DNA from: Maribacter sp. BPC-D8 | Lineage (GTDB): Bacteria > Bacteroidota > Bacteroidia > Flavobacteriales > Flavobacteriaceae | NCBI RefSeq assembly: GCF_035207705.1 | Contig: NZ_CP128187.1 | Span: forward strand, 2,232,001 to 2,296,000 | DNA length: 64,000 bases | Direction of reading: 5' to 3' | Shown here: positions 8,880-17,884 of the stretch, piece after piece | How the letters are laid out: every line of letters starts with the position of its first letter | Numbering within the stretch: the stretch's first letter is position 1 | Made by a program: the position numbers and the translations under genes | Notes under the pieces: generated by a model | Databases searched by the model: none | Seen by the model: the letters and a program-made list of their open reading frames with translations, nothing else | Told to the model about the DNA's origin: nothing

Positions 8880-10610
8880 ATGAGTTTTAAAAAAGTAGCA
8901 CAACTTAAAAATATTCTGGTAGTATTATTCTTTGCGAGCCAAATTATGGTAGGGCAAAATAAATCTAATGATTTATCACAAGCCTTAGAAAATGGTACGC
9001 ATAGTCAAGTTGTCACTTTAATAAAAAAAGGTGCTTTATTAGATAACACCGAAAACTACCTTTACAAGGCATCCCTAAATTCGAACATAGAAGATGTAAA
9101 ACAGAATTATAATCTTCTATTAAAAAGCGGCTATAAGCAAGATGAATATGAGTATTTAACCGCTTTTTATTCTGCTATAGTTAGCAATAATACTGCGGTT
9201 ATCACCTTTTTAGCAACCCAACCAGAATGGAATATTAAGAATGATTATAAGGATAACCAAGCTGAAATTTTTCAGAGAGCCTATACCGAACTTAAAGAAA
9301 ACCCACTTACAGAACCTTCGGCATTAAAAACGCTTATAGATTTAGATATAGACCTAAAAAGCTATCGCACAGAACAGTATGTATTTAAATTTGCCAAAGA
9401 TTGTTACAAAGGGTATAAGGAAAAAGAAGCCATAACTGCATTTAAGAAATTGGCATCTATGGGTATTAATTTAAATAATACGCACCCTAATGGAGAAACG
9501 ATTTTGCATCAAGCTGCTCGAAATGCTTCAGATAGTATTTATCATATTTTTAAAGAATTAGAGGTAGATGCATCCATAAAAAATACTAATAATAAAACAG
9601 CAGATGATATTTTTTTAACAAGAAAAATAATAAAATCAATGCGACTAGAAGAGGTTACAAAGCTAGATTCTCTTTTAGCGCAAGTTGTTGACATTAATAA
9701 TGAAGAGTACCTATATCTGGTCGTTAACAATGCATCAAAAGAAACAGTTTTAAAAAAGTTTCAAACTGTTCTTAAACATGGCTATGTACCTAATACAAAT
9801 AGTTCAAGACAAGGTGATTTTGAGTTAGAGCATTGCTTACGAGTAGCTATAGGCAGTAATGCTTTAGATTTAATGAAATATATCTTCACACTAGATGAAT
9901 CATTACAACAAGAGGATAAATTAAATCATTTTTATGCGAGCGCTATTCATGCTTTAAACACATTCCCTAAAAAAAATGAATCTGCAGTACAGTTATTAGT
10001 CGATAAGGGTTTAGATATTCATTCAACAAAAAATAAAGAGACCTTACTAGAGCTTGCAAAATATACATTTGGTGATGATGGTCAAAAAACTTTTAAATAT
10101 TTTGTTTCATTGTATCCTGTAGATTTAAATTTTAAAGATGAAGATGGTTTAACCATATTACACCATGCAGCTCAGACTGGCAACCAAGAACAATTTACTT
10201 TTTTCAAAAATCTAGGTGTAGATGCATCCATAAAAAGTAACAATAATAAAACAGCAGGTGAAATTTTAAAGTCCGTCTTAAACGAACGAAAAGCAGAAGC
10301 CCGGCTACTTGGTAGCATTCCTTATATTTTGCTTTTACTAAGTAGTGCAATACTAGCACTTTCTATTTTTTACAGAAAAAAAATAAACCATATTATAGTT
10401 AGAATTATAGTTAGCTTTTTAGATACGCTCGCTATTTTCTATATTCTTTCTACCGTGTTTACCGTACTACAAGATAGTAAAGAATCGGCATTAGAAATAA
10501 TGGCTTTGTTTGCTATTTTTGGGGCTGTAGTTGTTCTACCCGTATTTTTTATAATTCAGTATTTAATATTTAGACTATTGAAATCAAAAAAACACAGTGC
10601 CACTTTTTAA
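8880..10610 (+). CDS. Ankyrin-repeat membrane protein
   Basis: 576 residues, 17 bp after the TPR gene. A signal peptide or anchor (about residues 9-25, ILVVLFFASQIMVG) is followed by degenerate ankyrin repeats; the clearest are GETILHQAARNASDSIYHIFKEL and DGLTILHHAAQTGNQEQFTFFKNL, each followed by a GVDASIKxxNNKTA/EVDASIKNTNNKTA tail. The last ~100 residues hold about three hydrophobic helices. The two TILH repeats sit in similar local context about 220 residues apart, suggesting internal duplication. Probably a membrane-anchored protein-binding module that closes the operon; partner unknown. Confidence 0.7.
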   Translation: MSFKKVAQLKNILVVLFFASQIMVGQNKSNDLSQALENGTHSQVVTLIKKGALLDNTENYLYKASLNSNIEDVKQNYNLLLKSGYKQDEYEYLTAFYSAIVSNNTAVITFLATQPEWNIKNDYKDNQAEIFQRAYTELKENPLTEPSALKTLIDLDIDLKSYRTEQYVFKFAKDCYKGYKEKEAITAFKKLASMGINLNNTHPNGETILHQAARNASDSIYHIFKELEVDASIKNTNNKTADDIFLTRKIIKSMRLEEVTKLDSLLAQVVDINNEEYLYLVVNNASKETVLKKFQTVLKHGYVPNTNSSRQGDFELEHCLRVAIGSNALDLMKYIFTLDESLQQEDKLNHFYASAIHALNTFPKKNESAVQLLVDKGLDIHSTKNKETLLELAKYTFGDDGQKTFKYFVSLYPVDLNFKDEDGLTILHHAAQTGNQEQFTFFKNLGVDASIKSNNNKTAGEILKSVLNERKAEARLLGSIPYILLLLSSAILALSIFYRKKINHIIVRIIVSFLDTLAIFYILSTVFTVLQDSKESALEIMALFAIFGAVVVLPVFFIIQYLIFRLLKSKKHSATF

Positions 10611-10684
10611 AAATCTTGGTCTTTTTTTCAACTTATCCCTTCACCTTTATATAGAAAAATCTATTTTCTTATAAATAAGTTTTA

Positions 10685-10720
10685 CGCTTATAAATTAGAT
10701 GGTTACGAATACCAATAAAA
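10685..10720 (+). promoter_or_regulatory. Recurring upstream element, copy 1
   Basis: Lies in the 243 bp between the ankyrin gene and the gene at 10854. It contains CTTATAAATTAGATGG then TTACGAATACCAAT and resembles segments at 11790, 13271 and 13760, all upstream of genes on the same strand. Probably a promoter or operator core; this is inference from recurrence only. Confidence 0.35.
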
Positions 10721-10853
10721 TCACATTTTATGGCAATATATAATATACAAAAAGGTTCTTAGCCTATTATACATAGCTTAGAAGCAATAATATAAGTTGT
10801 TAAAATTGCCTTTTAATTCAGAGAAAATAAGTAGAAATCATTGAAGTGGTAAA

Positions 10854-11618
10854 ATGAAAAATAAAAAAATGATCTATCTCGTACTTACAGTATTTATAGT
10901 GTTAATTATAGATAGATGCACAATGGCAAAAATTTCTACAGCTTCAATATTTGAAGATAAAGAGTTTAAAGAATATCCATTTTTACAAGACGGCGTAACT
11001 ACTGATAGTTATGAAATTAAGCAAATGAGCGATTACCAATATTGTAATGTAATGTACGATACGTTGCACAATTTTTTTATACTTGAAGACGGATCTTCAT
11101 TCCAAATAATCGATGCAAAAGGAAAAGTAGTTAACTCACAAAACAATACGAACAAAGATGCTGAAGCAATTTTAGAATTCGCAGGATCAGACAGAACAAA
11201 CCTAGTTTACTTAAGAGACTATGAAAACAAACGTTATTCTTATTACGGAGGTTGGAGTGAGTTGAAAGAACATGAAAAAATATATAAAAGCGATGATAAA
11301 CCAGGAGCTACGATTAACACCATGTTTTTTAGAAAAGAATGGGTACATGAAACTATCAATACCGGGTTGTTTAGCACCCCTTTTCCGAGGTCATTTAAGG
11401 GCACAGGTTATTTTCAATTAGAAAAAGGAAATCAAGTTTTAAAATTTAAAAACACAATGTTGAAAAGTGCTTTATCACAAAAAGAATATGCTACAGTATA
11501 TCATTTAGTTATTCCAGAACGCTTTAGAAATAAAACAGAAGTGTCTTTTATAATGTTTAAACCTGTTAGCAATTATGCCGATGGCGCAGGAACGTATATG
11601 GTGAAAAGAAAAGACTAA
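10854..11618 (+). CDS. Orphan membrane-anchored protein
   Basis: 254 residues with one N-terminal hydrophobic segment (about residues 6-20) and a soluble remainder rich in beta-strand sequence. The segment is followed by a Cys (residue 22), but the preceding IDR does not fit a lipobox, so an uncleaved anchor is likelier. No family recognised. It stands alone, with 243 bp upstream and 292 bp downstream, and is probably its own transcription unit. Confidence 0.55.
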   Translation: MKNKKMIYLVLTVFIVLIIDRCTMAKISTASIFEDKEFKEYPFLQDGVTTDSYEIKQMSDYQYCNVMYDTLHNFFILEDGSSFQIIDAKGKVVNSQNNTNKDAEAILEFAGSDRTNLVYLRDYENKRYSYYGGWSELKEHEKIYKSDDKPGATINTMFFRKEWVHETINTGLFSTPFPRSFKGTGYFQLEKGNQVLKFKNTMLKSALSQKEYATVYHLVIPERFRNKTEVSFIMFKPVSNYADGAGTYMVKRKD

Positions 11619-11789
11619 CTAAAGGTGTCAAAAAATAACAAATACACATTTGTCAAGTTATCTAAAATCTATTATCAGTATTTAGAAAGAATGGGTTTGC
11701 GAACAATTCTTACTAGCTCTCATTATTCAATATATACTTTTTGCACTGTTTTTGATATTTAAAAAGCTAATGTTCCACCTCATTTTTAC

Positions 11790-11822
11790 ACTTGTAAATT
11801 AATACACTACGCATATAAATTG
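11790..11822 (+). promoter_or_regulatory. Recurring upstream element, copy 2
   Basis: ACTTGTAAATTA, then ACACTACGCATATAAATTGC, with TTCCAC 16 bp upstream of its start. It matches the segment at 13271 closely, including the upstream TTCCAC. About 90 bp before the gene at 11911. Confidence 0.4.
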
Positions 11823-11910
11823 CTTACTGCTAAAAAGAAATATTAATAACATATTAAGGTTATAGAGAACCATTATCATTTAGTAAGCAACAACCTATAA
11901 TCCATAATCA

Positions 11911-13053
11911 ATGAAACTGAGTACAAAAGCCGAAAAAGCATTACAAATTTTACAAGATTGGGAAGGTAAATACAATATATACAACTTCGATAAACTACAA
12001 ACTATACAAGGTTTTCAAAAACCAACAGTAGCAGATTGTTGTTATTTAATGAATGTAAAAGATGCTACTAAAAAAATAATTAATACTCAATTTTTTGAAA
12101 TAGCAACCACAGGCGAAGGCGGCACCTATGCATTATGGGAGTACCCAGAACTAGAAGGTGAGCCACCAGTGGTATTTGTCGGTAGTGATGGTCATTATGC
12201 CATGATAGCGCCATCAATGGAAGCTTTTGCTGGTTTATTTGCGTTAAATAAATTCTTGTTCCCCGAAATAGATAATAATAAAACATCAGTTTGGCAAGAA
12301 TGGCGAAAATGGCATCCAGATTTAGAAGAGCTAAAAGCAAATTATACGCTTAATAGCGCAGAAGAAGCCAATGATGAGTTGCAAAAAAAGATAGATCAAT
12401 ATAAAAAAATATTTACGGGCTCTTTTGAGTTAAAGACATTTGAAGCATATATGTTGGAAATGAACCAACACAAAAATTTTAGAAATTGGTGTGAATATCT
12501 AGAAGCAAACAATAAAGAAACAACTGGAGAAATTGGAGGTAATTATTACGTTAAACCTGAATTAAAAACACCAACAAATTCACTAATAGACCTTTCAGCG
12601 TTTATAGAAATAATTGATTTATCAATTACAGATGCAAAAGTCATCACGATTATCGAAGCATTAGGGATTACAATGCAAGCAAATACATCTGATAATGAAT
12701 ATATTATCACAGAGTACGAAGATGAATTAGACCTAAAAATAACATTTTCAAAAGATGATAAAGGGGAGTTAGTATTCAATCAAATAGCAACATGGAAAGT
12801 ATGTAAATGTGACTATCCGTTTAAAATAACACGGCAAGACGCCTACACAGATGTTGTCAATAAAATAGGTAAGCCTGCAAATTATGGCTGGAAATATTCT
12901 AAGAAAACTAGAATTTGGAGACTCAAAAATAAAAACAATAAAAATTACAGTATTACAATAGATTTCAAAAATGAGAATCTCACAGAAATAAGAAGGTTTT
13001 CAATTAAATCTTTTGATCCGAAAAATATTGGTGTGGGTAATTTTGAATTGTAG
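11911..13053 (+). CDS. SUKH/SMI1-KNR4-like protein, two domains
   Basis: 380 residues, no signal or membrane segment. The N-terminal ~115 residues have the hallmarks of the SUKH (SMI1/KNR4-like) fold: a GGTYALWEYPELEGEPPVVF strand pair, then GSDGHYAMIAPSMEAFAGLFAL. SUKH proteins are best known as immunity proteins that bind and block toxins of polymorphic-toxin systems. The C-terminal ~160 residues form a separate alpha/beta region (SFAL-like strands ending YSITIDFKNENLTEIRRFSI) that I do not recognise. No toxin gene adjoins it. Flanked by spacers of nearly 300 bp, so probably monocistronic. Confidence 0.6.
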   Translation: MKLSTKAEKALQILQDWEGKYNIYNFDKLQTIQGFQKPTVADCCYLMNVKDATKKIINTQFFEIATTGEGGTYALWEYPELEGEPPVVFVGSDGHYAMIAPSMEAFAGLFALNKFLFPEIDNNKTSVWQEWRKWHPDLEELKANYTLNSAEEANDELQKKIDQYKKIFTGSFELKTFEAYMLEMNQHKNFRNWCEYLEANNKETTGEIGGNYYVKPELKTPTNSLIDLSAFIEIIDLSITDAKVITIIEALGITMQANTSDNEYIITEYEDELDLKITFSKDDKGELVFNQIATWKVCKCDYPFKITRQDAYTDVVNKIGKPANYGWKYSKKTRIWRLKNKNNKNYSITIDFKNENLTEIRRFSIKSFDPKNIGVGNFEL

Positions 13054-13270
13054 GCAAAATAAGAACAGCCAAAGTATCCTAAAAATAATAAGACTTAACC
13101 CAAAATCATTATAAATATTAGCTGTATTCGACAATTGAATCAAGAAAAGTTCTTTGGTGGACATATATACTTACCAAATGGTTTAAGCAAACCCAATACA
13201 CTTCTTTTTACAGGGAATATGCTTTAACCGTTTAAAGCGTTTTACAAACAATTAATCTTCCACATTTTTT

Positions 13271-13303
13271 CACTTATAAAGTAGTTTACTACGAATATAA
13301 AAC
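13271..13303 (+). promoter_or_regulatory. Recurring upstream element, copy 3
   Basis: CACTTATAAAGTAG, then TTTACTACGAATATAAAACGC, with TTCCAC ending 8 bp upstream. Nearly collinear with copy 2 (shared CACTT.TAAA.TA and ACTACG.ATATAAA). Sits 45-65 bp before the small membrane protein gene. Confidence 0.4.
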
Positions 13304-13348
13304 GCGACTAAGAAAAGGCAATATGTATTAAGTTTTTCGGTTTTATAT

Positions 13349-13669
13349 ATGTATTTTAAAACCATACATATGTTAGAAATTTTAGCCCTCGGTTATTTCT
13401 CAAAAAAAGTAAGAAGTATCGCAGAAGAAAAAAATATTAATCCCTCAAAATGGATTTGGAGATTAGTTCTTACCTGGTTTGGTGTAGAGATAGCGACTAT
13501 AGTTTCGATTTTTGTTTTTACAGATGCCAATATAGAAAATGATATTTTCATAGTAGTGTTACCCGCTTTAGTTTTAGCTGTCATAAGTGCTTTCTACACC
13601 GTCTATCAATTAGAACAAAAACCTCAAGAGCCCTCTAAAGAATTAAAAACCGAAGCCTTAAAAATATAA
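13349..13669 (+). CDS. Small two-helix membrane protein
   Basis: 106 residues from ATG 13349; an in-frame ATG at 13370 is also possible. Two hydrophobic helices (about residues 41-58 and 66-86) separated by a short acidic loop, a basic N-terminus (SKKVRSIAEEKNINPSKW) and a polar tail. Length and layout fit a small inner-membrane protein; no family is recognised. Alone between two long spacers. Confidence 0.55.
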   Translation: MYFKTIHMLEILALGYFSKKVRSIAEEKNINPSKWIWRLVLTWFGVEIATIVSIFVFTDANIENDIFIVVLPALVLAVISAFYTVYQLEQKPQEPSKELKTEALKI

Positions 13670-13759
13670 ATTTTAAAAGCAATAATATTTATTTGAGAAA
13701 TGAATAAGCTCTGAACCCGAACAACGTTTTTAAATAATAAAACATTCAACCTCGAAGTA

Positions 13760-13792
13760 TATACAAATTAGATGTTAACGCTTATCAATCAG
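13760..13792 (+). promoter_or_regulatory. Recurring upstream element, copy 4
   Basis: Contains AAATTAGATG, shared with copy 1, and CTTATCAATCAG at 13781-13792, a 12-mer found again at 17379-17390 upstream of the gene at 17478. About 80 bp before the SPFH gene. Confidence 0.3.
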
Positions 13793-13871
13793 AATTGTAG
13801 AAACTAAGAACTATAGCTATTATTGTTTAAATGAGATACATCATCGAAAGAGGTAGCTTAAAAAATATAAC

Positions 13872-14861
13872 ATGAGTATAGTAAACCAATACCGTTCAGT
13901 AATACAATGGGAAGATCCAAACTCAAATGAGCTTTTTATTAAGTTCACCGACAAAGGTGATGAAATTAAAAATGCTTCAAAGCTAATTTTACAACCCGGT
14001 CAAGGCTGTATTTTAACCTATGAAGGTAAAGTTGAAAGTGTTTTAAGTGATGAAGGTATGTATGACCTTAAATCTGACAACACGCCTTTTTTAACATCCA
14101 TAAAAAAGTTCTTGTCTTTACGTGAAGGTAGTGAACATGTAATGGGTATTTGGTTTTACCGAAAGGCAGATATTTTAAATATGCGCTGGGGCACCAGAGT
14201 CCCAATTTCATATACAGATCCTATTTACACCTTCCCTATTTTGCTTTCTGCATTCGGTAATTACAGTATTAGAATAACAAAACCACAATGGTTTTTTGAG
14301 AATGTAATAGCTGGTCAAGAGGTATATTGTCACTCACATTTAAAAGAAGTTTTCATTTCGAGGGTAACACAACCCATTACAGATTATTTAGCGAATGCTA
14401 AATTCTCTTATGTTGATGTTGATAGTAATCTAAATACTATTGCTGTTGAGGCAAAAGAAAAAACAGCATCAGTTTTTACTGATTTAGGATTTGAGGTATT
14501 AGATTTCAGAATAGAAGGTTCGCAGTTTGATAAAGATACTTTAGCACGTATAGCAAAAATATCTGACGTTCAAGCCGATGTATTAGCTGCAAAAATTGCC
14601 GGGGTGGAATACACCGAAATGCAACGAATAGCAGCCATGCGAGATGCAGCGAATAATGAAAGTGGCAGTGCAGGTATTTTAATGGGTTTAAATGCTGGCA
14701 CTCTAGTAAATTCAACCATGAACCAAGCACCACAAGAACAACAACCAGCAACAGATAGCCCAATGACTAAGCTCAAAAAATTAAAAGAACTGTTTGAAAT
14801 GGAATTGATTTCAGAAAGTGAATACAGCGATAAGAAAAAAGCAATTTTAGATAGTATGTAA
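13872..14861 (+). CDS. SPFH-domain protein with C-terminal SHOCT motif
   Basis: 329 residues. Residues ~1-235 match the SPFH/virion-core-protein family (YdjI-like): an MSIVNQYRSVIQWEDP start, FFENVIAGQEVYCHSHL, and a helical LGFEVLDFRIEGSQFD segment. The C-terminal ~30 residues (MTKLKKLKELFEMELISESEY then KKKAIL) are a typical SHOCT oligomerisation motif. Family members form large membrane-associated assemblies, sometimes linked to envelope stress or phage-shock responses. No zinc-ribbon is present between the domains. Well supported as a family; its specific role here is unknown. Confidence 0.85.
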   Translation: MSIVNQYRSVIQWEDPNSNELFIKFTDKGDEIKNASKLILQPGQGCILTYEGKVESVLSDEGMYDLKSDNTPFLTSIKKFLSLREGSEHVMGIWFYRKADILNMRWGTRVPISYTDPIYTFPILLSAFGNYSIRITKPQWFFENVIAGQEVYCHSHLKEVFISRVTQPITDYLANAKFSYVDVDSNLNTIAVEAKEKTASVFTDLGFEVLDFRIEGSQFDKDTLARIAKISDVQADVLAAKIAGVEYTEMQRIAAMRDAANNESGSAGILMGLNAGTLVNSTMNQAPQEQQPATDSPMTKLKKLKELFEMELISESEYSDKKKAILDSM

Positions 14862-14922
14862 TAATAGCATATCTTCAAAAAATCTAACATTCTTTACATT
14901 AATGGTCATTGAGTTCATAAAA

Positions 14923-16614
14923 ATGAAACAGTTAAAATTATTTATTCTACTGATAGTAATTGTTTCGTTTGCCAGTTGCAAAAAAAGTACAGAAGGCAAT
15001 GCCTTAACCGACAGTGAATTTTTAGATTATATATCTAATGAGAAATTAAGACCATCGCTTCAAAAAATTGATAGCCTTATTAAATATGAGGAATACTCAG
15101 ATAAAAGAAGGGCGATACTATTTCATGAAAAAGGAAGGTTACTAGGGGCTTTAGAAAAAGACGTTGAAGCTATAGGCAGTTTAAATGAAGCGCTTTATTT
15201 ATTCGAAAAAGAATCTAATAAACAATATTTAGCTAAAACAAATATGCTCTTGGGCGATTCTTATGCTATGCTTTCTAAGCAAGATACCGCTACCCTATAC
15301 ACCAATACCGCTTACAAGTATTTTAAAGAGATTGGAGATAAGAAAGGAGAGGCACATACATTAAATTCATTAGGGCACCTTTCTTTTTTAGTAGGAGATT
15401 TTGATTCCTCTATAATTCATGTAAAAAAGGCAATCGACTTACAAACAGAGCTCGGCAATAAAGAGACCTTGTCTGCTTCTTATAATAACTTAGGTTTCAT
15501 TTTAGAACAAACCGAAGATTTTGATCAAGCTAAAGCGTATTATGAAAAAGCAATTGCTCTCAACAATGAGGTAGATAGGCTCAATACAAGTGCCCTAAGA
15601 AATTTGGGATACGTTTATTTAATACAAAACGATGCTGAAAAATGTATTTCTACTTATAAAAAAGCGCTAAACATTGAAGAAAAAACCGAGCATTATGTAA
15701 TACAACAAGAGATTTATGAAGTGCTTATTGAAGCTGCTGTAATAACTGAAGATTTTAAAAGTATTCCCACTTTTATTAGAAAGAAAGACTCTATTACTCA
15801 ATTATTGACTTCTTACGAAAGTGAGGAAAAAATGAAGATGATCAATAGAAAAAATGAACAATTTATTGAACAAGAAATTTTAAAAAAAGAATTAGAATTA
15901 AACAAAAAGAATAAGATCATTCTAGGGTCAATTTTAAGCTTTTTACTTGCGTTCGGATTATATGTATTTCAAAAAAATAGAAATTCGCGATTAGAACTAA
16001 AACAGCAAAAACTAGAGTTAGAACAAAAAATATTAAGAACACAAATGAATCCGCATTTTGTCTTTAATGCACTTACCGCCATTCAAAAAACGTTCTTTGA
16101 TGAAGACCCTATAAAATCAAGTACCTATCTCACCCGCTTTGCCAAATTGGTTAGGCAAAATTTCGATGTAGTAAATAAAAAGCAAATTACATTAGAAGAA
16201 GATCTTGACATTTTAAAAAACTATATAGAAACACAACAATTACGTTTTGAAAACAAATTTGACTACGAGATAAATTTGACTAATGATATAGAGGTTTCAA
16301 TGATAAAAATACCTCCGATGTTATTGCAGCCATTTATTGAAAATTCAATTGAACATGGTTTAAAGCCAAAAAATAAAAAGGGCCTACTACAAATAAATAT
16401 AACAGAAAAAGGGAAGTATACCCATATTGAAATTATAGATAATGGCATTGGCTACAGTAAAGAAAAGGTTAAAGATAATCGTGAACATGCCATAGACATA
16501 TTCTTAAAACGACTTAAACTAAGAGACTTAGGAGAGGAAAAAAAGTTTTCTATTCAAGCTCTTGAAAATAATAAAGGAACCAAAGTATCCATCTTTTTAG
16601 ACCTACGCCAATGA
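14923..16614 (+). CDS. TPR-containing LytS-type sensor histidine kinase
   Basis: 563 residues from ATG 14923; an upstream ATG at 14902 would put charged residues ahead of the signal sequence. N-terminal signal or lipoprotein peptide (FAS-C at 19), about five periplasmic TPR repeats, one membrane helix near residues 325-343, a short coiled coil, then a His_kinase domain with the QMNPHFVFNAL motif (phosphate acceptor His378) and a GHKL ATPase (ENSIEHGL, DNGIGYS). It overlaps the regulator gene by 4 bp and presumably phosphorylates it. This architecture is common in Bacteroidota; the stimulus is unknown. Confidence 0.88.
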   Translation: MKQLKLFILLIVIVSFASCKKSTEGNALTDSEFLDYISNEKLRPSLQKIDSLIKYEEYSDKRRAILFHEKGRLLGALEKDVEAIGSLNEALYLFEKESNKQYLAKTNMLLGDSYAMLSKQDTATLYTNTAYKYFKEIGDKKGEAHTLNSLGHLSFLVGDFDSSIIHVKKAIDLQTELGNKETLSASYNNLGFILEQTEDFDQAKAYYEKAIALNNEVDRLNTSALRNLGYVYLIQNDAEKCISTYKKALNIEEKTEHYVIQQEIYEVLIEAAVITEDFKSIPTFIRKKDSITQLLTSYESEEKMKMINRKNEQFIEQEILKKELELNKKNKIILGSILSFLLAFGLYVFQKNRNSRLELKQQKLELEQKILRTQMNPHFVFNALTAIQKTFFDEDPIKSSTYLTRFAKLVRQNFDVVNKKQITLEEDLDILKNYIETQQLRFENKFDYEINLTNDIEVSMIKIPPMLLQPFIENSIEHGLKPKNKKGLLQINITEKGKYTHIEIIDNGIGYSKEKVKDNREHAIDIFLKRLKLRDLGEEKKFSIQALENNKGTKVSIFLDLRQ

Positions 16615-17342
16615 TTAAAATTGCAATCATAGATGACGAAATCAATGTACGAGAGTTGATTAAAAAAATGCTAAAGTTAATATCTAGCGCTTATGTAGTT
16701 GTTGGTGAAGCTGCTTCTATAACTGGTGCAAAAACCATGTTACTAGAAAGCAAACCTGATATGGTCTTTCTAGATATTGAACTTGAAGATGGTAGCGGTT
16801 TTAATTTGTTAGAGCAAATACCTCAAATAGACTTTAAACTTGTTTTTATAACTGCCTTTAACGAGTTCGCCTTAAAAGCATTTAAGTACAATGCTTTAGA
16901 CTACATACTTAAACCTATTGCACCAGAGGAGTTAAAAAATACTTTAGAAAGGGTCGAATCAATGGTATATGTAGAGAAAGAGACAAAAGCACTATTAAAA
17001 AATCTTAAAGAAAACAGAGAATCGAAAGTTCAGAAAATTGCTATTAAAACAGCAAAAAAAATGCACCTTTTAGAAGTAGAGAGTATTCTTTATTGTCAAT
17101 CTGATGGTTCGTATACAAAAATAGTAACCGAGCATGAGTCCATACTAGTTTCAAAAAACCTAAAACATTATCAAGAACTCTTACCTGAAGATATTTTTAT
17201 AAGAACACATCAATCTTATCTTGTAAACAAAAAGCATATTCGTGGTCTTGAAAACGATAATATTCTTTTAAAAAACGATGAAATTGTTGCTATCTCTGCG
17301 AGACGAAAAGCAGAAATAAAGGCTATACTCTTAAACGAATAG
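16611..17342 (+). CDS. LytTR-family response regulator
   Basis: 243 residues. Receiver domain at 1-120 with acidic pair DD8-9, phosphoacceptor Asp55 in MVFLDIELEDGSG and the conserved Lys in ILKPI; LytTR DNA-binding domain at ~140-240 (QKIAIKTAKKMHLLEV, IRTHQSYLVNKKHI). Translationally coupled (ATGA) to the TPR sensor kinase. LytTR regulators bind pairs of short direct repeats and often control surface or secreted products; the adhesin operon begins 135 bp downstream and is a natural target candidate, though unproven. Confidence 0.92.
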   Translation: MIKIAIIDDEINVRELIKKMLKLISSAYVVVGEAASITGAKTMLLESKPDMVFLDIELEDGSGFNLLEQIPQIDFKLVFITAFNEFALKAFKYNALDYILKPIAPEELKNTLERVESMVYVEKETKALLKNLKENRESKVQKIAIKTAKKMHLLEVESILYCQSDGSYTKIVTEHESILVSKNLKHYQELLPEDIFIRTHQSYLVNKKHIRGLENDNILLKNDEIVAISARRKAEIKAILLNE

Positions 17343-17378
17343 GAGCTAAAAGCATCAAATATCAATTAAAATACTACA

Positions 17379-17390
17379 CTTATCAATCAG
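17379..17390 (+). promoter_or_regulatory. 12-mer shared with element copy 4
   Basis: CTTATCAATCAG is identical to 13781-13792 and lies about 90 bp upstream of the first gene of the adhesin operon, within the 135-bp gap after the LytTR regulator gene. A possible binding site; weak evidence. Confidence 0.25.
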
Positions 17391-17477
17391 GCTGGCACTA
17401 TAGCACTTTTTTAAGTTAATTCTCGTTATCTAGGTACCAAACCAACAAAAGCCACTTTGGCTTTGACCAACCTAACA

Positions 17478-17873
17478 ATGACCAGAATCTATTTTAAGAA
17501 AGAGAATTTAATACTATGGTATATTCTTTTTGCCATGGGCATAGCTGTACTAATTTTTGGTTGGCTTTTAATAGAGTATTTCGCTTGGCAAGCAATTTTA
17601 ATCTTAAGTATTGCCATTTATAAAATCATTAGCATTTCTAAAAAGCCTATTACACCTGTACTAGAGTTGAATGACGAAGGCATTACGCTACTTGGCTTAA
17701 ATGATCAACCTTTCTACCCTTTTGTCAATATCAATAAAATATTTCTAGATAGCTGTACGTTAAATGGATACATCAATTTAAAGACTCCTAATAAAAAAGT
17801 AATTCTAGACGCTGTCGCTATCTCTATGAAAGACCAGCGAGAAATCGCCGATTTCGTAAACCAAAGAATATAA
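17478..17873 (+). CDS. Small membrane protein, bacterial PH-like (STM3941-like)
   Basis: 131 residues from ATG 17478; the frame can be extended to a TTG at 17457, but the ATG is preferred. Two adjacent hydrophobic helices (about residues 12-50) are followed by a ~75-residue beta-rich domain (PVLELNDEGITLLGL, FYPFVNINKIFL, INLKTPNKKVIL) ending in a helix (KDQREIADFVNQRI), matching the layout of bacterial PH-like STM3941 proteins. The adhesin gene starts 11 bp downstream, so the two share a transcript. Role unknown. Confidence 0.55.
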   Translation: MTRIYFKKENLILWYILFAMGIAVLIFGWLLIEYFAWQAILILSIAIYKIISISKKPITPVLELNDEGITLLGLNDQPFYPFVNINKIFLDSCTLNGYINLKTPNKKVILDAVAISMKDQREIADFVNQRI

Positions 17874-17884
17874 CAGCCCCCAAT

